Source: Clostridioides difficile (GTDB lineage: Bacteria > Bacillota > Clostridia > Peptostreptococcales > Peptostreptococcaceae). From it: a DNA stretch of 64,000 nt. Position 1 is the first letter of the stretch; every line of letters begins with the position of its first letter. Where the stretch lies: assembly GCF_001299635.1 (NCBI RefSeq), contig NZ_JRHN01000013.1, positions 46,890 through 110,889 on the forward strand, given 5' to 3'. Under the pieces are notes generated by a model. It had not been told where the DNA came from. It was given only the letters and a program-made list of their open reading frames with translations, and searched no databases. Below are positions 1-9,057 of the stretch, in pieces. Position numbers and translations under genes: made by a program.

Positions 1-318
1 TTGGCAGATTCATTAGGCATAAAAGACTATATAACAAGTCCAACTTTTACTATAATAAATGAATATGAAGGCAAAGTACCTTTGTATCATTTTGATGTAT
101 ATAGAATAGGTAGCAGTGATGAAATGTATGATATTGGATATGAGGAATATGTAAATTCAAATGGAATTTGCATAATTGAATGGGCTAATCTAATAGAAGA
201 TATACTTCCAAAAGAATATTTAAATATAGAATTAAAATATAAAGATGAAGGAAGAGAAATGATATTAACTCCAAAGGGAGAGTTTTACAAAGAGATAGTT
301 GAGGAGTTGATTAAATAA
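1..318 (+). CDS. tsaE: tRNA t6A biosynthesis ATPase TsaE, C-terminal part
   Basis: This is the C-terminal two thirds of TsaE, the small ATPase that supports TsaB/TsaD in making N6-threonylcarbamoyladenosine on tRNA. The visible block 'SPTFTIINEYEG' followed by 'YHFDVYRI' is the conserved TsaE core, and 'IIEWANLIEDILP' is the usual C-terminal motif. The P-loop that lies at the N terminus of the family is missing, so the gene begins before the window and the TTG at base 1 is not a real start. Its stop shares one base with the tsaB start (TAATG), so the two are translationally coupled. Identification is firm; only completeness is lacking. Confidence 0.93.
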   Translation: MADSLGIKDYITSPTFTIINEYEGKVPLYHFDVYRIGSSDEMYDIGYEEYVNSNGICIIEWANLIEDILPKEYLNIELKYKDEGREMILTPKGEFYKEIVEELIK

Positions 319-1034
319 TGAAAATACTAGGTATGGATACATCTTCTATGGCAGCAAGTGTGTCAGTTGTAGAAGATGATAGCTTAATATGTGGGTTTAC
401 AGTAAATAACAAAAAAACTCATTCGCAAAAACTTATGCCAATGATAGAAAGTATGTTGAACATGAGTGATTTAAGTATAAAAGATATAGATTTATTAGCT
501 ATATGTATAGGTCCTGGCTCATTTACAGGTCTTAGAATAGGTATGGCTACAGTAAAAGCTGTGGCTCATGTAAATAATATACCAATAATAGCAGTGAATT
601 CTTTGGAATCCCTAGCAAATAACATGAATCTATGTGAGAGGAAGATATGTTGTATATTAGATGCACAGAAGAATCAAGTCTATTCAGCTAAATATAAACT
701 TGAGAATGGAGAGCTAATAGAATTAGAGGGTGTTAATGTTGTAGAATTTGATACTTTATTAGAGGAAATAGTATCGAGTGATGAAGAATTTATAGTAGTT
801 GGAGAAGCTGTATATAAATATAAAGATAGGTTAGAGAATGTAAAAAATATAAAAATACCTTCGCCAGTTAACAATGTGTCTAATGCAGGAAGTTTATGTT
901 CTTTGGCATTAAGTAAATATAATAAAAATATAGATGTACATACTTGTTATACAATAAATCCTATGTATATCAGAAAATCTCAAGCTGAAGTACAATATGA
1001 TGAAAAAATGAAGAGGCTAAATGATGAAAGATAA
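318..1034 (+). CDS. tsaB: tRNA t6A biosynthesis protein TsaB
   Basis: TsaB (YeaZ) is a catalytically inactive ASKHA-fold paralogue of TsaD that forms the TsaBD scaffold for t6A37 tRNA modification in the cytoplasm. The protein has 238 residues, usual for the family. It opens with 'MKILGMDTSSMAASVSVV' (phosphate-1-like strand) and carries 'GPGSFTGLRIGMATVKA', the family hallmark. It overlaps tsaE by one base and rimI by 14 bases, so tsaE-tsaB-rimI-tsaD is one operon, the common arrangement in Firmicutes. Confidence 0.96.
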   Translation: MKILGMDTSSMAASVSVVEDDSLICGFTVNNKKTHSQKLMPMIESMLNMSDLSIKDIDLLAICIGPGSFTGLRIGMATVKAVAHVNNIPIIAVNSLESLANNMNLCERKICCILDAQKNQVYSAKYKLENGELIELEGVNVVEFDTLLEEIVSSDEEFIVVGEAVYKYKDRLENVKNIKIPSPVNNVSNAGSLCSLALSKYNKNIDVHTCYTINPMYIRKSQAEVQYDEKMKRLNDER

Positions 1035-1500
1035 TACAAAACTAATAGTAGATGATATAAAAATAGAAGAAATGACTATTAAAGATATAGATGAAGTTTT
1101 TGAAGTAGAAAAAAATTGTTTTGAAGATTATTGGTCAAAAGAATCTTTTAGAAAAGAGTTATCTAATGAAGTAGCAAGGTATATAGTAGCTAAACTAGAT
1201 GGAAAAGTTGTTGGATATGTGGGAATTTGGCTTATACTTGATGAAGGGCATATAAATAATGTGGCTGTTCATAGTGACTATAGAGGTAAAAAAATAGGAG
1301 ACAAGCTGATAAAAGGTATAGTTGATTTGTGCAAAGACAATAATATTGTGTCTATGACATTAGAAGTTAGAGCATCAAATAAAATAGCACAAAATCTATA
1401 TAGAAAATATGGATTTAAAATGGGTGGAATAAGAAAAGAATACTACAGTGATAATAAAGAAGATGCAATTATAATGTGGAACCAATTAAAGGAGGTGTAG
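1021..1500 (+). CDS. rimI: Ribosomal protein S18 N-acetyltransferase RimI
   Basis: A GNAT-fold acetyltransferase of 159 residues. RimI acetylates the N-terminal alanine of ribosomal protein S18 using acetyl-CoA. The acetyl-CoA pyrophosphate loop is visible as '[18 protein letters not shown]', followed by '[19 protein letters not shown]', typical of RimI. It starts inside the end of tsaB; the first of two adjacent ATG codons is used here and the second (1024) is equally possible. The position between tsaB and tsaD is the classical RimI position, which supports the specific name over a generic GNAT. Confidence 0.92.
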   Translation: MMKDNTKLIVDDIKIEEMTIKDIDEVFEVEKNCFEDYWSKESFRKELSNEVARYIVAKLDGKVVGYVGIWLILDEGHINNVAVHSDYRGKKIGDKLIKGIVDLCKDNNIVSMTLEVRASNKIAQNLYRKYGFKMGGIRKEYYSDNKEDAIIMWNQLKEV

Positions 1501-1505
1501 AGTTT

Positions 1506-2522
1506 ATGAGTGATATAATAACATTAGCTATAGAAAGTAGTTGTGATGAAACAGCTGCATCAGTTTTAAAAAATGGTAGAGAAGTACTTTCAAACATAAT
1601 CTCTACCCAAATAGAAACACATAAAAAGTTTGGTGGTGTAGTTCCAGAAGTAGCCTCAAGAAAACATGTGGAAAATATTGATATAGTTGTCCAGGAGGCT
1701 TTAGATAAAGCAAATATAGGATTTAATGATATAGACCATATTGCAGTTACATATGGACCTGGGTTAGTAGGAGCTTTACTAGTAGGCTTATCTTATGCTA
1801 AAGCACTTGCATATACTTTGAATATACCACTTGTAGGAGTAAATCACATAGAAGGTCATCTAAGTGCAAACTATATAGAGCATAAGGATTTGAAACCTCC
1901 TTTTATAACATTAATAGTATCTGGAGGTCATACCCACTTGGTTGAGGTTAAAGACTATGGTAAGTATGAAATCTTAGGAAAAACTAGAGATGATGCATCT
2001 GGAGAAGCATTTGATAAGATTTCAAGAGCGATGAATCTAGGCTATCCAGGAGGGCCTATTATTGATAATCTCGCCAAAAAAGGAAATAAGCATGCTATAG
2101 AGTTTCCAAGAGCATATTTAGAAGAAGATAGCTATGATTTTAGTTTTAGTGGATTAAAATCTTCTGTGTTAAACTATCTAAATGGAAAAAGAATGAAAAA
2201 TGAGGAAATAGTAGTTGAAGATGTAGCAGCATCTTTTCAAGAGGCTGTGGTAGAAGTTTTATCTACTAAAGCACTAAAAGCAGCAAGAGATAAAGGCTAC
2301 AATATTATAACTCTTTCTGGTGGAGTTGCTTCTAATTCAGGGCTCAGAGCTAAAATAACAGAGATTGCAAAAGATAGTGGTATCACTGTTAAATATCCGC
2401 CTTTAATTTTATGCACAGATAATGCAGCGATGATTGGGTGTGCAGGATATTATAATTTTATAAATGGTAAAACACATGATATGAGTTTAAATGCAGTTCC
2501 AAATTTAAAAATAAATCAGTAA
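1506..2522 (+). CDS. tsaD: tRNA threonylcarbamoyltransferase TsaD
   Basis: TsaD (formerly Gcp) transfers the threonylcarbamoyl group to A37 of ANN-decoding tRNAs. It contains the metal-binding 'NHIEGH' motif, the ASKHA phosphate loops ('[13 protein letters not shown]', 'VSGGHTHLV') and the C-terminal '[12 protein letters not shown]'. The start is placed at 1506 because GGAGGTG (1491-1497) lies 8 bases upstream. An in-frame ATG at 1476 would add ten unconserved residues and has no ribosome binding site. The resulting 338 residues match the family. It is the last gene of the operon. Confidence 0.96.
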   Translation: MSDIITLAIESSCDETAASVLKNGREVLSNIISTQIETHKKFGGVVPEVASRKHVENIDIVVQEALDKANIGFNDIDHIAVTYGPGLVGALLVGLSYAKALAYTLNIPLVGVNHIEGHLSANYIEHKDLKPPFITLIVSGGHTHLVEVKDYGKYEILGKTRDDASGEAFDKISRAMNLGYPGGPIIDNLAKKGNKHAIEFPRAYLEEDSYDFSFSGLKSSVLNYLNGKRMKNEEIVVEDVAASFQEAVVEVLSTKALKAARDKGYNIITLSGGVASNSGLRAKITEIAKDSGITVKYPPLILCTDNAAMIGCAGYYNFINGKTHDMSLNAVPNLKINQ

Positions 2523-2616
2523 TATGAAATAAATTTATAAATATATTAAAGAATTGTTTCAGAAAAATAAATATAAGTAAAAATAAATACAATCAAAATA
2601 AATATAGTATATGTTA

Positions 2617-2714
2617 AAACTTGAAGTAAAACGATGTATAACCTTTATATTCTAATGAATTGCAATACATTTAGGATATAAAGTTTATCTTTGGTGTGAA
2701 TTTACTTCAAGTTT
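2617..2714 (+). terminator. Nested long hairpin after tsaD
   Basis: A 14-base perfect inverted repeat (AAACTTGAAGTAAA at 2617-2630 and its complement at 2701-2714) encloses a second 13-bp stem (2643-2655 with 2671-2683, one G-U pair). A T-run follows at 2717-2723. It probably terminates the tsaEB-rimI-tsaD operon. It is longer than the other terminators in this window, so a stable small RNA or a MITE-like repeat is an alternative. Confidence 0.6.
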
Positions 2715-2739
2715 AATTTTTTTGTAGAAAGATTATTTT

Positions 2740-2789
2740 AAAAAGTGGGTAATATACCCTTTTTTTCCCTTATTAAAAAGTTTTATACT
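2740..2789 (+). promoter_or_regulatory. hpdBCA operator dyad and promoter
   Basis: AAAAAG (2740-2745), 13 bases, then CTTTTT (2759-2764). This is exactly the AAAAAG-N13-CTTTTT palindrome I recall being reported as necessary for p-hydroxyphenylacetate induction of hpdBCA in C. difficile. A -10-like TATACT lies at 2784-2789, so the right arm of the dyad falls where a -35 would be, and the T-run there is a poor -35. That layout suggests activation by a bound regulator. No regulator gene is adjacent. Confidence 0.75.
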
Positions 2790-2818
2790 AATTATAGAAA
2801 GATTAAGGAGGGGAAGAA

Positions 2819-5527
2819 ATGAGTCAAAGTAAAGAAGACAAAATAAGAAGTATTTTAGAAGCAAAAAATATTAAGGCAAATTTTCAAGATAAAGAAAATT
2901 TAGATGAATTTAGTGAAAAAAAAGCAAGTAAAAGGGCTGATGATTTATTAAATGTATATTATAATACATTGTCTACAGCTGATATGGAATTTCCATATTG
3001 GTATAATAGAGAATATAGAAAATCAGATGGTGATATACCTGTAGTTAGAAGAGCTAAAGCTCTTAAATCTGCTTTTTCTCATATGACACCTAATATAATA
3101 CCAGGCGAGAAGATAGTAATGCAAAAAACACGCCACTATAGAGGGTCATTCCCAATGCCTTGGGTAAGTGAGAGTTTCTTCGTAGCTCAAGGGGAACAAA
3201 TGAAAGAAGAAGCAAATAAGTTAGCTAGTAACACAGCAGATGAACTTACAAAATTTGGTTCTGGTGGGGGAAATGTAACTGAGAGTTTTGGAAATGTTGT
3301 TTCAATAGCTGGTAAATTTGGAATGAGAAAAGAAGAAGTACCTGTACTTGTAAAAATGGCTAAGGAATGGGTTGGAAGATCAGTTGAAGATTTAGGCTTT
3401 CATTATGAGAAAATGATGCCAGATTATGATTTAAAAGAAAAATTAATGAGTACACTTATTTGTATGTTTGATTCAGGATATACACTTCCTCAAGGTAGAG
3501 AAGTTATAAACTATTTTTATCCTTTGAATTATGGGCTAGATGGAATCATAGAAATGGCAAAAGAATGTAAGAAAGCAGTTGCAGGAAACGCATCTGGAGA
3601 TGGACTTATTGGAATGGACCGTCTATATTTCTATGAAGCAGTTGTCCAAGTTATTGAAGGTCTACAAACTTGGATTTTAAATTATGCAAAACATGCAAAA
3701 TATTTAGAAAGTATAGAGAAAGATTTAGAAGCTAAAAAAGAATATTCAGATTTAGTGGAGATATTAGAGCACATTGCACACAAACAACCTCATACATTTA
3801 GGGAAGCGCTTCAATTGACTTATACAATCCATATAGCATCAGTAAACGAAGATGCTATATCTGGTATGTCTATAGGGCGCTTTGGTCAAATCTTATATCC
3901 TTGGTATGAGCAAGATATAGAAAAAGGAATAATCACAAAAGAAGAAGTAATTGAATTATTAGAGCTTTATAGAATAAAGATTACTTGTATTGACTGTTTT
4001 GCTTCAGCAGGAGTAAATGGAGGAGTATTATCAGGAAATACATTTAACACATTATCTATAGGTGGGTTAAGAGAAGATGGCTCTACAGGAGCAAATGAAT
4101 TAGAAGAATTACTATTAGAAGCAAGTATGAGATGTAGAACTCCTCAACCTAGTTTAACTATGTTGTATGATGAAAAACTTCCAGAAGATTTCTTGATGAA
4201 GGCTGTTGAATGTACAAAGCTTGGTTCTGGTTATCCAGCGTGGGTAAACAACTCAAATGGGACGACTTTCATGATGAGACAATTTGGCGATGAGGGTATG
4301 ACTGTTGAAGAAGCTAGAGCTTTTGCATTAGGCGGATGTCTAGAAACATCTCCAGGATGTTGGAAACAATTAACTTTAAATGGGAAAACATATTCTATAG
4401 CAGGTGGAGCAGGGCAAACAGCTGGTTCTGGAGTGCATTTTTTAGCTAATCCTAAAATATTAGAACTTGTTCTTATGAATGGTAAAGACCATCGTATGAA
4501 TGTGCAAGTATTTGAACCTCATAATAAACCTCTAAATACATATGAAGAGGTCGTAGAAGTATTTAAAGATTATTATAAACAAGCAATAAATGTCCTTGAA
4601 AGAGCAAATAATATTGAATTAGATATATGGAGAAAGTTTGATACTTCTGTAATAAATTCGCTATTAAAACCAGACTGTTTAGACAAGGGTCAACATATAG
4701 GAAATATGGGATACCGTTATAATGCGACATTAAATGTAGAAACTTGTGGTACTGTTACTATGGTTAATTCATTTGCTGCACTTAAAAAACTTGTATATGA
4801 TGATAAAGAATTTACACTTGAAGAAATGAAAGAGGCTATTTTGAATAACTTTGGATTTAAAGATGCTTTAGAGGTTGGAAACTATTCTATGGCAGACCAA
4901 GTAAAAGTAGATAAAACTGGTAAATATGATGCTATCTACAAGGCCTGTCTTGATGCACCTAAATACGGAAATAATGATTTATATGCAGATAGCATTCTTA
5001 AAAACTATGAAGTATGGCTAGCAAAAGTGTGCGAAGAAGCACAATCTTTATATGCTAAAAAAATGTATCCTTGTCAAATATCTGTTTCTACACATGGACC
5101 ACAAGGTGCTGCCACTTTAGCTACTCCAGATGGTAGACTAAGTGGAACAACATATTCAGATGGTTCAGTCTCTGCATATGCAGGAACTGATAAAAATGGT
5201 GTCTATGCATTATTTGAGTCTGCAACTATTTGGGACCAAGCAGTAGTTCAAAATTCTCAGATGAATTTAAAACTTCATCCAACAACAATTAAAGGACAAC
5301 AAGGAACTAAAAAATTATTAGATTTAACAAGAAGTTATTTAAGAAAAGGTGGTTTCCATATTCAATACAATGTCGTGGATTCTAAAACATTAAAAGAGGC
5401 ACAGAAAAATCCTGATAATTATCGTCAATTGATGGTGCGTGTTGCTGGATTTACTCAATACTGGTGTGAATTAGGAAAACCAATACAGGATGAAGTAATT
5501 GCTAGAACAGAGTATGAAGGGGTGTAA
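2819..5527 (+). CDS. hpdB: 4-Hydroxyphenylacetate decarboxylase, glycyl-radical subunit
   Basis: HpdB is the catalytic subunit that decarboxylates p-hydroxyphenylacetate to p-cresol, a C. difficile virulence-associated metabolite. The 902 residues match the known enzyme. The active-site block '[11 protein letters not shown]' holds the thiyl cysteine (residue 507) and the nearby catalytic glutamate (509). The glycyl-radical loop 'RVAGFTQYW' near the C terminus places the radical glycine at residue 877. AAGGAGGGG stands just before the ATG. hpdC follows after 3 bases and hpdA overlaps hpdC, giving a tight hpdBCA operon. It differs from choline trimethylamine-lyase and pyruvate formate-lyase in the CLE active site and in having a small iron-sulfur subunit. 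Confidence 0.97.
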   Translation: MSQSKEDKIRSILEAKNIKANFQDKENLDEFSEKKASKRADDLLNVYYNTLSTADMEFPYWYNREYRKSDGDIPVVRRAKALKSAFSHMTPNIIPGEKIVMQKTRHYRGSFPMPWVSESFFVAQGEQMKEEANKLASNTADELTKFGSGGGNVTESFGNVVSIAGKFGMRKEEVPVLVKMAKEWVGRSVEDLGFHYEKMMPDYDLKEKLMSTLICMFDSGYTLPQGREVINYFYPLNYGLDGIIEMAKECKKAVAGNASGDGLIGMDRLYFYEAVVQVIEGLQTWILNYAKHAKYLESIEKDLEAKKEYSDLVEILEHIAHKQPHTFREALQLTYTIHIASVNEDAISGMSIGRFGQILYPWYEQDIEKGIITKEEVIELLELYRIKITCIDCFASAGVNGGVLSGNTFNTLSIGGLREDGSTGANELEELLLEASMRCRTPQPSLTMLYDEKLPEDFLMKAVECTKLGSGYPAWVNNSNGTTFMMRQFGDEGMTVEEARAFALGGCLETSPGCWKQLTLNGKTYSIAGGAGQTAGSGVHFLANPKILELVLMNGKDHRMNVQVFEPHNKPLNTYEEVVEVFKDYYKQAINVLERANNIELDIWRKFDTSVINSLLKPDCLDKGQHIGNMGYRYNATLNVETCGTVTMVNSFAALKKLVYDDKEFTLEEMKEAILNNFGFKDALEVGNYSMADQVKVDKTGKYDAIYKACLDAPKYGNNDLYADSILKNYEVWLAKVCEEAQSLYAKKMYPCQISVSTHGPQGAATLATPDGRLSGTTYSDGSVSAYAGTDKNGVYALFESATIWDQAVVQNSQMNLKLHPTTIKGQQGTKKLLDLTRSYLRKGGFHIQYNVVDSKTLKEAQKNPDNYRQLMVRVAGFTQYWCELGKPIQDEVIARTEYEGV

Positions 5528-5530
5528 AAT

Positions 5531-5788
5531 ATGAAAAAACATAGTGATTGTATGAATTTTTGTGCAGTAGATGCTACAAAAGGAATTTGTAGACTATCAA
5601 AACAAATGCTTAACTTAGATGATGAAGCTTGTGAAGAATTAAAAGTGATGCCAAAATGTAAAAATTGTAAAAATTTCGTTGATATTAATGATGAAGGTAT
5701 AGGCAAATGTGTTGGTCTTGAAAAGGAAGACTGGGTATATTCAACATTAAATGCAATTACTTGTGAAGGACATATGTTTAATGAGTAG
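5531..5788 (+). CDS. hpdC: 4-Hydroxyphenylacetate decarboxylase, small Fe-S subunit
   Basis: This 85-residue protein is the small subunit found only in hydroxyphenylacetate decarboxylases. In the characterised clostridial enzyme it carries two [4Fe-4S] clusters and helps regulate the radical subunit. The cysteines fall into an N-terminal group (Cys7, 11, 20, 34, with His4 as a possible ligand) and a C-terminal group (Cys43, 46, 60 and one near 78), as expected for two clusters. It lies 3 bases after hpdB, and its last 8 bases overlap hpdA. Confidence 0.95.
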   Translation: MKKHSDCMNFCAVDATKGICRLSKQMLNLDDEACEELKVMPKCKNCKNFVDINDEGIGKCVGLEKEDWVYSTLNAITCEGHMFNE

Positions 5789-6731
5789 ACAAAATCAACT
5801 AGCAGGTATGATTTTTGATGTACAAAGCTTTTCAGTTCATGATGGACCAGGTTGCAGAACAACTGTATTTTTAAATGGATGTCCACTTAGTTGTAAATGG
5901 TGTGCAAATCCTGAAAGTTGGACTGTAAGACCCCATATGATGTTTAGTGAGTTATCTTGTAAATATGAAGATGGGTGTACTGTATGTCATGGTAAATGTA
6001 AAAAAGGTGCATTGAGTTTTAATCTTGATAATAAGCCAATTATAGATTGGAACATATGTAAAGACTGTGAAAGCTTTGAATGTGTCAACTCATGTTATTA
6101 CAATGCGTTTAAGTTATGTGCGAAGCCTTATACTGTAGATGAACTTATAAGAGTAATTAAACGTGATTCTAATAATTGGAGAAGTAATGGAGGAGTAACA
6201 TTTAGTGGGGGAGAACCACTACTTCAACATGAATTTTTACATGAAGTATTATTGAAATGTCATGAGATAAATGTACACACTGCTATTGAGACGAGTGCAT
6301 GTGTTTCCAATGAAATTTTTAATAAAATATTTAAAGATATTGATTTTGCATTTATTGATATAAAGCATATGGATAGAGAAAAACACAAAGAGCAAACAGG
6401 TGTGTACAATGATTTAATATTGGAAAACGTATCAAATCTTGCTAACTCTGACTGGAAAGGAAGATTGGTACTTAGAGTTCCAGTTATAGCAGGATTTAAC
6501 GATAGTACTGAAAATATAAGTGATATTATATCTTTTATGCACAAAAACAATTTGGTAGAGATTAACCTATTACCATTTCATAGGCTAGGAGAATCAAAGT
6601 GGATTCAATTAGGTAAGGAGTATGAGTATTCTGATAAGGGAGATGTTGATGAAGAGCATCTTGAAGAGTTACAAGATATATTTTTGGATAATGGTATAGC
6701 TTGTTATGTTGGTCATGAGACAGCTTTCTAA
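5781..6731 (+). CDS. hpdA: Hydroxyphenylacetate decarboxylase-activating enzyme
   Basis: HpdA is the radical SAM activase that installs the glycyl radical on HpdB. The radical SAM motif CxxxCxxC is at residues 34, 38 and 41 ('CPLSCKWC'). A ferredoxin-like insert with many cysteines lies at about 57-110 ('CTVCHGKC', 'CKDCESFECVNSC'), as in other glycyl-radical activases. 'FSGGEPLL' is the SAM-binding GGE motif. The start is taken at 5781, giving 316 residues, the size of the characterised enzyme. An upstream ATG at 5751 would extend further into hpdC. Confidence 0.96.
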   Translation: MSRQNQLAGMIFDVQSFSVHDGPGCRTTVFLNGCPLSCKWCANPESWTVRPHMMFSELSCKYEDGCTVCHGKCKKGALSFNLDNKPIIDWNICKDCESFECVNSCYYNAFKLCAKPYTVDELIRVIKRDSNNWRSNGGVTFSGGEPLLQHEFLHEVLLKCHEINVHTAIETSACVSNEIFNKIFKDIDFAFIDIKHMDREKHKEQTGVYNDLILENVSNLANSDWKGRLVLRVPVIAGFNDSTENISDIISFMHKNNLVEINLLPFHRLGESKWIQLGKEYEYSDKGDVDEEHLEELQDIFLDNGIACYVGHETAF

Positions 6732-6750
6732 AAGTAAATAATATAAGATT

Positions 6751-6791
6751 AAAAAGGATGTTACACTAAAAGCTAGAGTGACATCCTTTTT
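6751..6791 (+). terminator. hpdBCA terminator
   Basis: AAAAAGGATGT...CACT pairs with AGTGACATCCTTTTT, leaving a 2-base bulge, and ends in a T-run 20 bases after hpdA. It closes the hpdBCA operon. Confidence 0.8.
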
Positions 6792-6799
6792 ATATAGTT

Positions 6800-7118
6800 T
6801 AAATTATGATTAGAAGATATATTACGTTTACTTTATTGTAGTAAATGTAATATGGTAAAGCATGAATATGAAAAAATTTAATAGAATCTATTTTATAAAC
6901 AACTAAAATAAATTATCAATGAAAGGTACAAAAAGTATAGAGAGTATTATAGATGTCCGTTTTTTACAAGATTAAAATATGTACTATATGATACAATCAA
7001 CTAAACTATTTCAATAAGGTTTGTAATTTCTTTATTTATATAATATCCTATTGAAATCTATATAGTTTAATTTTATTTATAAGATATAAATAAAATATAT
7101 GTATATCAAGGAGGTAAT
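6800..7118. other. AT-rich spacer upstream of the VOC gene
   Basis: About 320 bases without an open frame. The only structure noticed is a weak dyad near the 3' end (TTTCAATAAGG around 7009 and CCTATTGAAA around 7048), which could be an operator for the next gene. AAGGAGG lies just before the ATG at 7119. Confidence 0.4.
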
Positions 7119-7586
7119 ATGAAGTTTGTAAATGCTTTAATAGTGGTTAAAGATATTGAGAAATCAAAAAAGTTTTATTATGATGTTTTAGGATTAAATG
7201 TAACCTGTGATTTTGGAGAAAATGTTGTGTTAGAAGGTAATATATCATTACAAGAAAAAAAACTTTGGTTAGAGTTTATTAATAAGAGTGATAATGAAGT
7301 ACAATTCAATGGAAATGATGCAGAGTTATATTTTGAAGAAGAATATTTTGATACTTTTGTTGAAAGATTGAGTACAATGAAAGATATAAATTATATTCAT
7401 CTGGTTGTAGAACATAGTTGGGGTCAAAGAGCAATTAGATTTTATGATTTAGATGGTCATATTATTGAGGTTGGGGAAACTATATCATCTGTATGTAGAC
7501 GTTTTTTAGATAGTGGACTTTCAATGAATGAGGTGGCTAAAAGAATGGATGTAACTATTGAATATATTGAATCAGTTTTAAACTAG
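7119..7586 (+). CDS. VOC (glyoxalase/bleomycin-resistance fold) protein
   Basis: A 155-residue protein with a single vicinal-oxygen-chelate module. The N-terminal 'ALIVVKDIEKSKKFYYDVLGL' is the standard first beta-alpha-beta unit, and 'AIRFYDLDGHIIEVGE' is the standard closing strand with a metal-ligand-type glutamate. The last 30 residues ('RFLDSGLSMNEVAKRMDVTIEYIESVL') look like a small helix-turn-helix-type appendix not present in minimal VOC proteins. Substrate cannot be inferred. It stands alone between two terminators. Confidence 0.8.
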   Translation: MKFVNALIVVKDIEKSKKFYYDVLGLNVTCDFGENVVLEGNISLQEKKLWLEFINKSDNEVQFNGNDAELYFEEEYFDTFVERLSTMKDINYIHLVVEHSWGQRAIRFYDLDGHIIEVGETISSVCRRFLDSGLSMNEVAKRMDVTIEYIESVLN

Positions 7587-7603
7587 GTGATAGATTATAT
7601 TAA

Positions 7604-7641
7604 AATAAAGGCGTTAGCAAATCTATGCTTTCGCCTTTATT
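7604..7641. terminator. Bidirectional terminator
   Basis: AATAAAGGCG (7604-7613) pairs with CGCCTTTATT (7632-7641) and is flanked by A and T runs. It lies between the convergent VOC gene and the permease gene and could serve both. Confidence 0.75.
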
Positions 7642-7671
7642 TATTATATTCTCTAAATAATCTATAAAATG

Positions 7672-9021
7672 TTATTGAATTTTTTCTCTAGAAATATATA
7701 ATTTTGAATTCTCTGTTTTATCTTCAAACTCAATTCCCTTGTTTTTTTTCATAAATATGTATAGAGGGGCTATTAATAACATTGCTCCTAATCCTATTAA
7801 AACTCTATTTTGAGTTATAGGTTTTGCCATATCTTCTGCCCAAGCTTGTTGTAACAGCCATAAACTACCTAAAATAGCTACTATTGGTATAACTGGACCA
7901 AATGGAATCTTAAAAGAGCCTTGAATATCTGTTCTTTTTCTTAAAACTATTACTGACAAACAAGTTGGGATATACTGAGCAAATCTTGCAATTACGCTCA
8001 TTACTGCAAGTTGTTCAAAACTTCCAGTCAATACAAGTGGTATACAACAAATTAAAGATATAATTATTGCTACATATGGAGCATCATATTTATTTGTTTT
8101 TCCTATAAATGCTGGAAGAGAACCTTCTTCTGCTAGAGAAGAACCACATTTAGGAGTTACTATTGAAGAACCTATATTTATACCAAATATAGATATTAAT
8201 GTAGCTACAGATATAAATACCTTACCATAGTTACCTAAAAACACACTTGAAGCATCTGCAATTGGAATACTATTTTCAAAGAGTTTATCTCCAAGTATAC
8301 CCATACAGACAACTTGAATTAAAATATAAATTATTGCACATATAAATATTGTAGTTATTAAGGCAATTGGAAGATTTTTTTTAGGGTTTTCCATTTCTCC
8401 ACTTGCTACGATAAATGATTCAAATCCAGTAAATGCGTAAAATACCAATATGATAGCTGGTCCCATGCTAGAGTTAACTACGTTACCTGAAGGGGCAATA
8501 TTTTCAAATTTTATAAAGAATATTCCGACTATTACAAAAACTATTAGTGGTACTAATTTAGCTATAGTTATTACATTATTCATTATCTTTGTACTTTTAA
8601 TTCCAAATAAACTATTTATAGAAAGTAGTGTTACTAATACTGCTGCTATATAGCCCTTGTATTCAGTTGCAGCTTCTGGCCAAAATGAACCTAAAGCTGT
8701 TGCAAATCCTACTGCTAGAGTAGACCATGATATAATTCTTATAACCCAAGACATGGTACCAACTTCAAAGCCTATAAAATCTCCAAATGCTTTTTTGGAA
8801 TATAGATATGCACCACCATTTTTATCAAACATACTTCCAACTTCTGCAAAACATAAAAGTATTGATAGAACTAAAATTGTAGCAAAAATGTATATAAATA
8901 TACTGTTTTGACTTGCTAGGTTATAAACTTTACCTGGTAGTAAGAATATACCTGAACCTATTATACTATTAATTCCTAATAATATCATACTAAATAACCC
9001 TAATTTTTTAGCCTTTTCCAT
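7672..9021 (-). CDS. APC-superfamily amino acid permease
   Basis: An integral membrane amino acid/polyamine transporter of 449 residues with about 12 hydrophobic segments. The N-terminal 'GINSIIGSGIFLLPG' contains the GSGIF motif of the first unwound helix that binds the substrate backbone. 'FYAFTGFESFIVASGEMENPKKNLP' (split by helix 6) is also typical. GGAGAT precedes the ATG. It lies 36 bases after the M20 hydrolase gene, with which it shares the sigma-54 promoter at 10322-10337. This suggests uptake of the hydrolase product or exchange of its substrate. Substrate specificity is not visible. Confidence 0.88.
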   Translation of the reverse strand: MEKAKKLGLFSMILLGINSIIGSGIFLLPGKVYNLASQNSIFIYIFATILVLSILLCFAEVGSMFDKNGGAYLYSKKAFGDFIGFEVGTMSWVIRIISWSTLAVGFATALGSFWPEAATEYKGYIAAVLVTLLSINSLFGIKSTKIMNNVITIAKLVPLIVFVIVGIFFIKFENIAPSGNVVNSSMGPAIILVFYAFTGFESFIVASGEMENPKKNLPIALITTIFICAIIYILIQVVCMGILGDKLFENSIPIADASSVFLGNYGKVFISVATLISIFGINIGSSIVTPKCGSSLAEEGSLPAFIGKTNKYDAPYVAIIISLICCIPLVLTGSFEQLAVMSVIARFAQYIPTCLSVIVLRKRTDIQGSFKIPFGPVIPIVAILGSLWLLQQAWAEDMAKPITQNRVLIGLGAMLLIAPLYIFMKKNKGIEFEDKTENSKLYISREKIQ

Positions 9022-9057
9022 ATTAATTTATCTCCTATTCTTTTATTAATTACTGTA

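Noticed and set aside
1..3. TTG at base 1 as the tsaE start
   Set aside because: The TsaE P-loop that should precede this point is missing, so the frame begins mid-gene.
5455..5886. 143-codon minus-strand frame over hpdB/hpdC/hpdA
   Set aside because: Antisense to three confirmed genes with conserved cysteine motifs.
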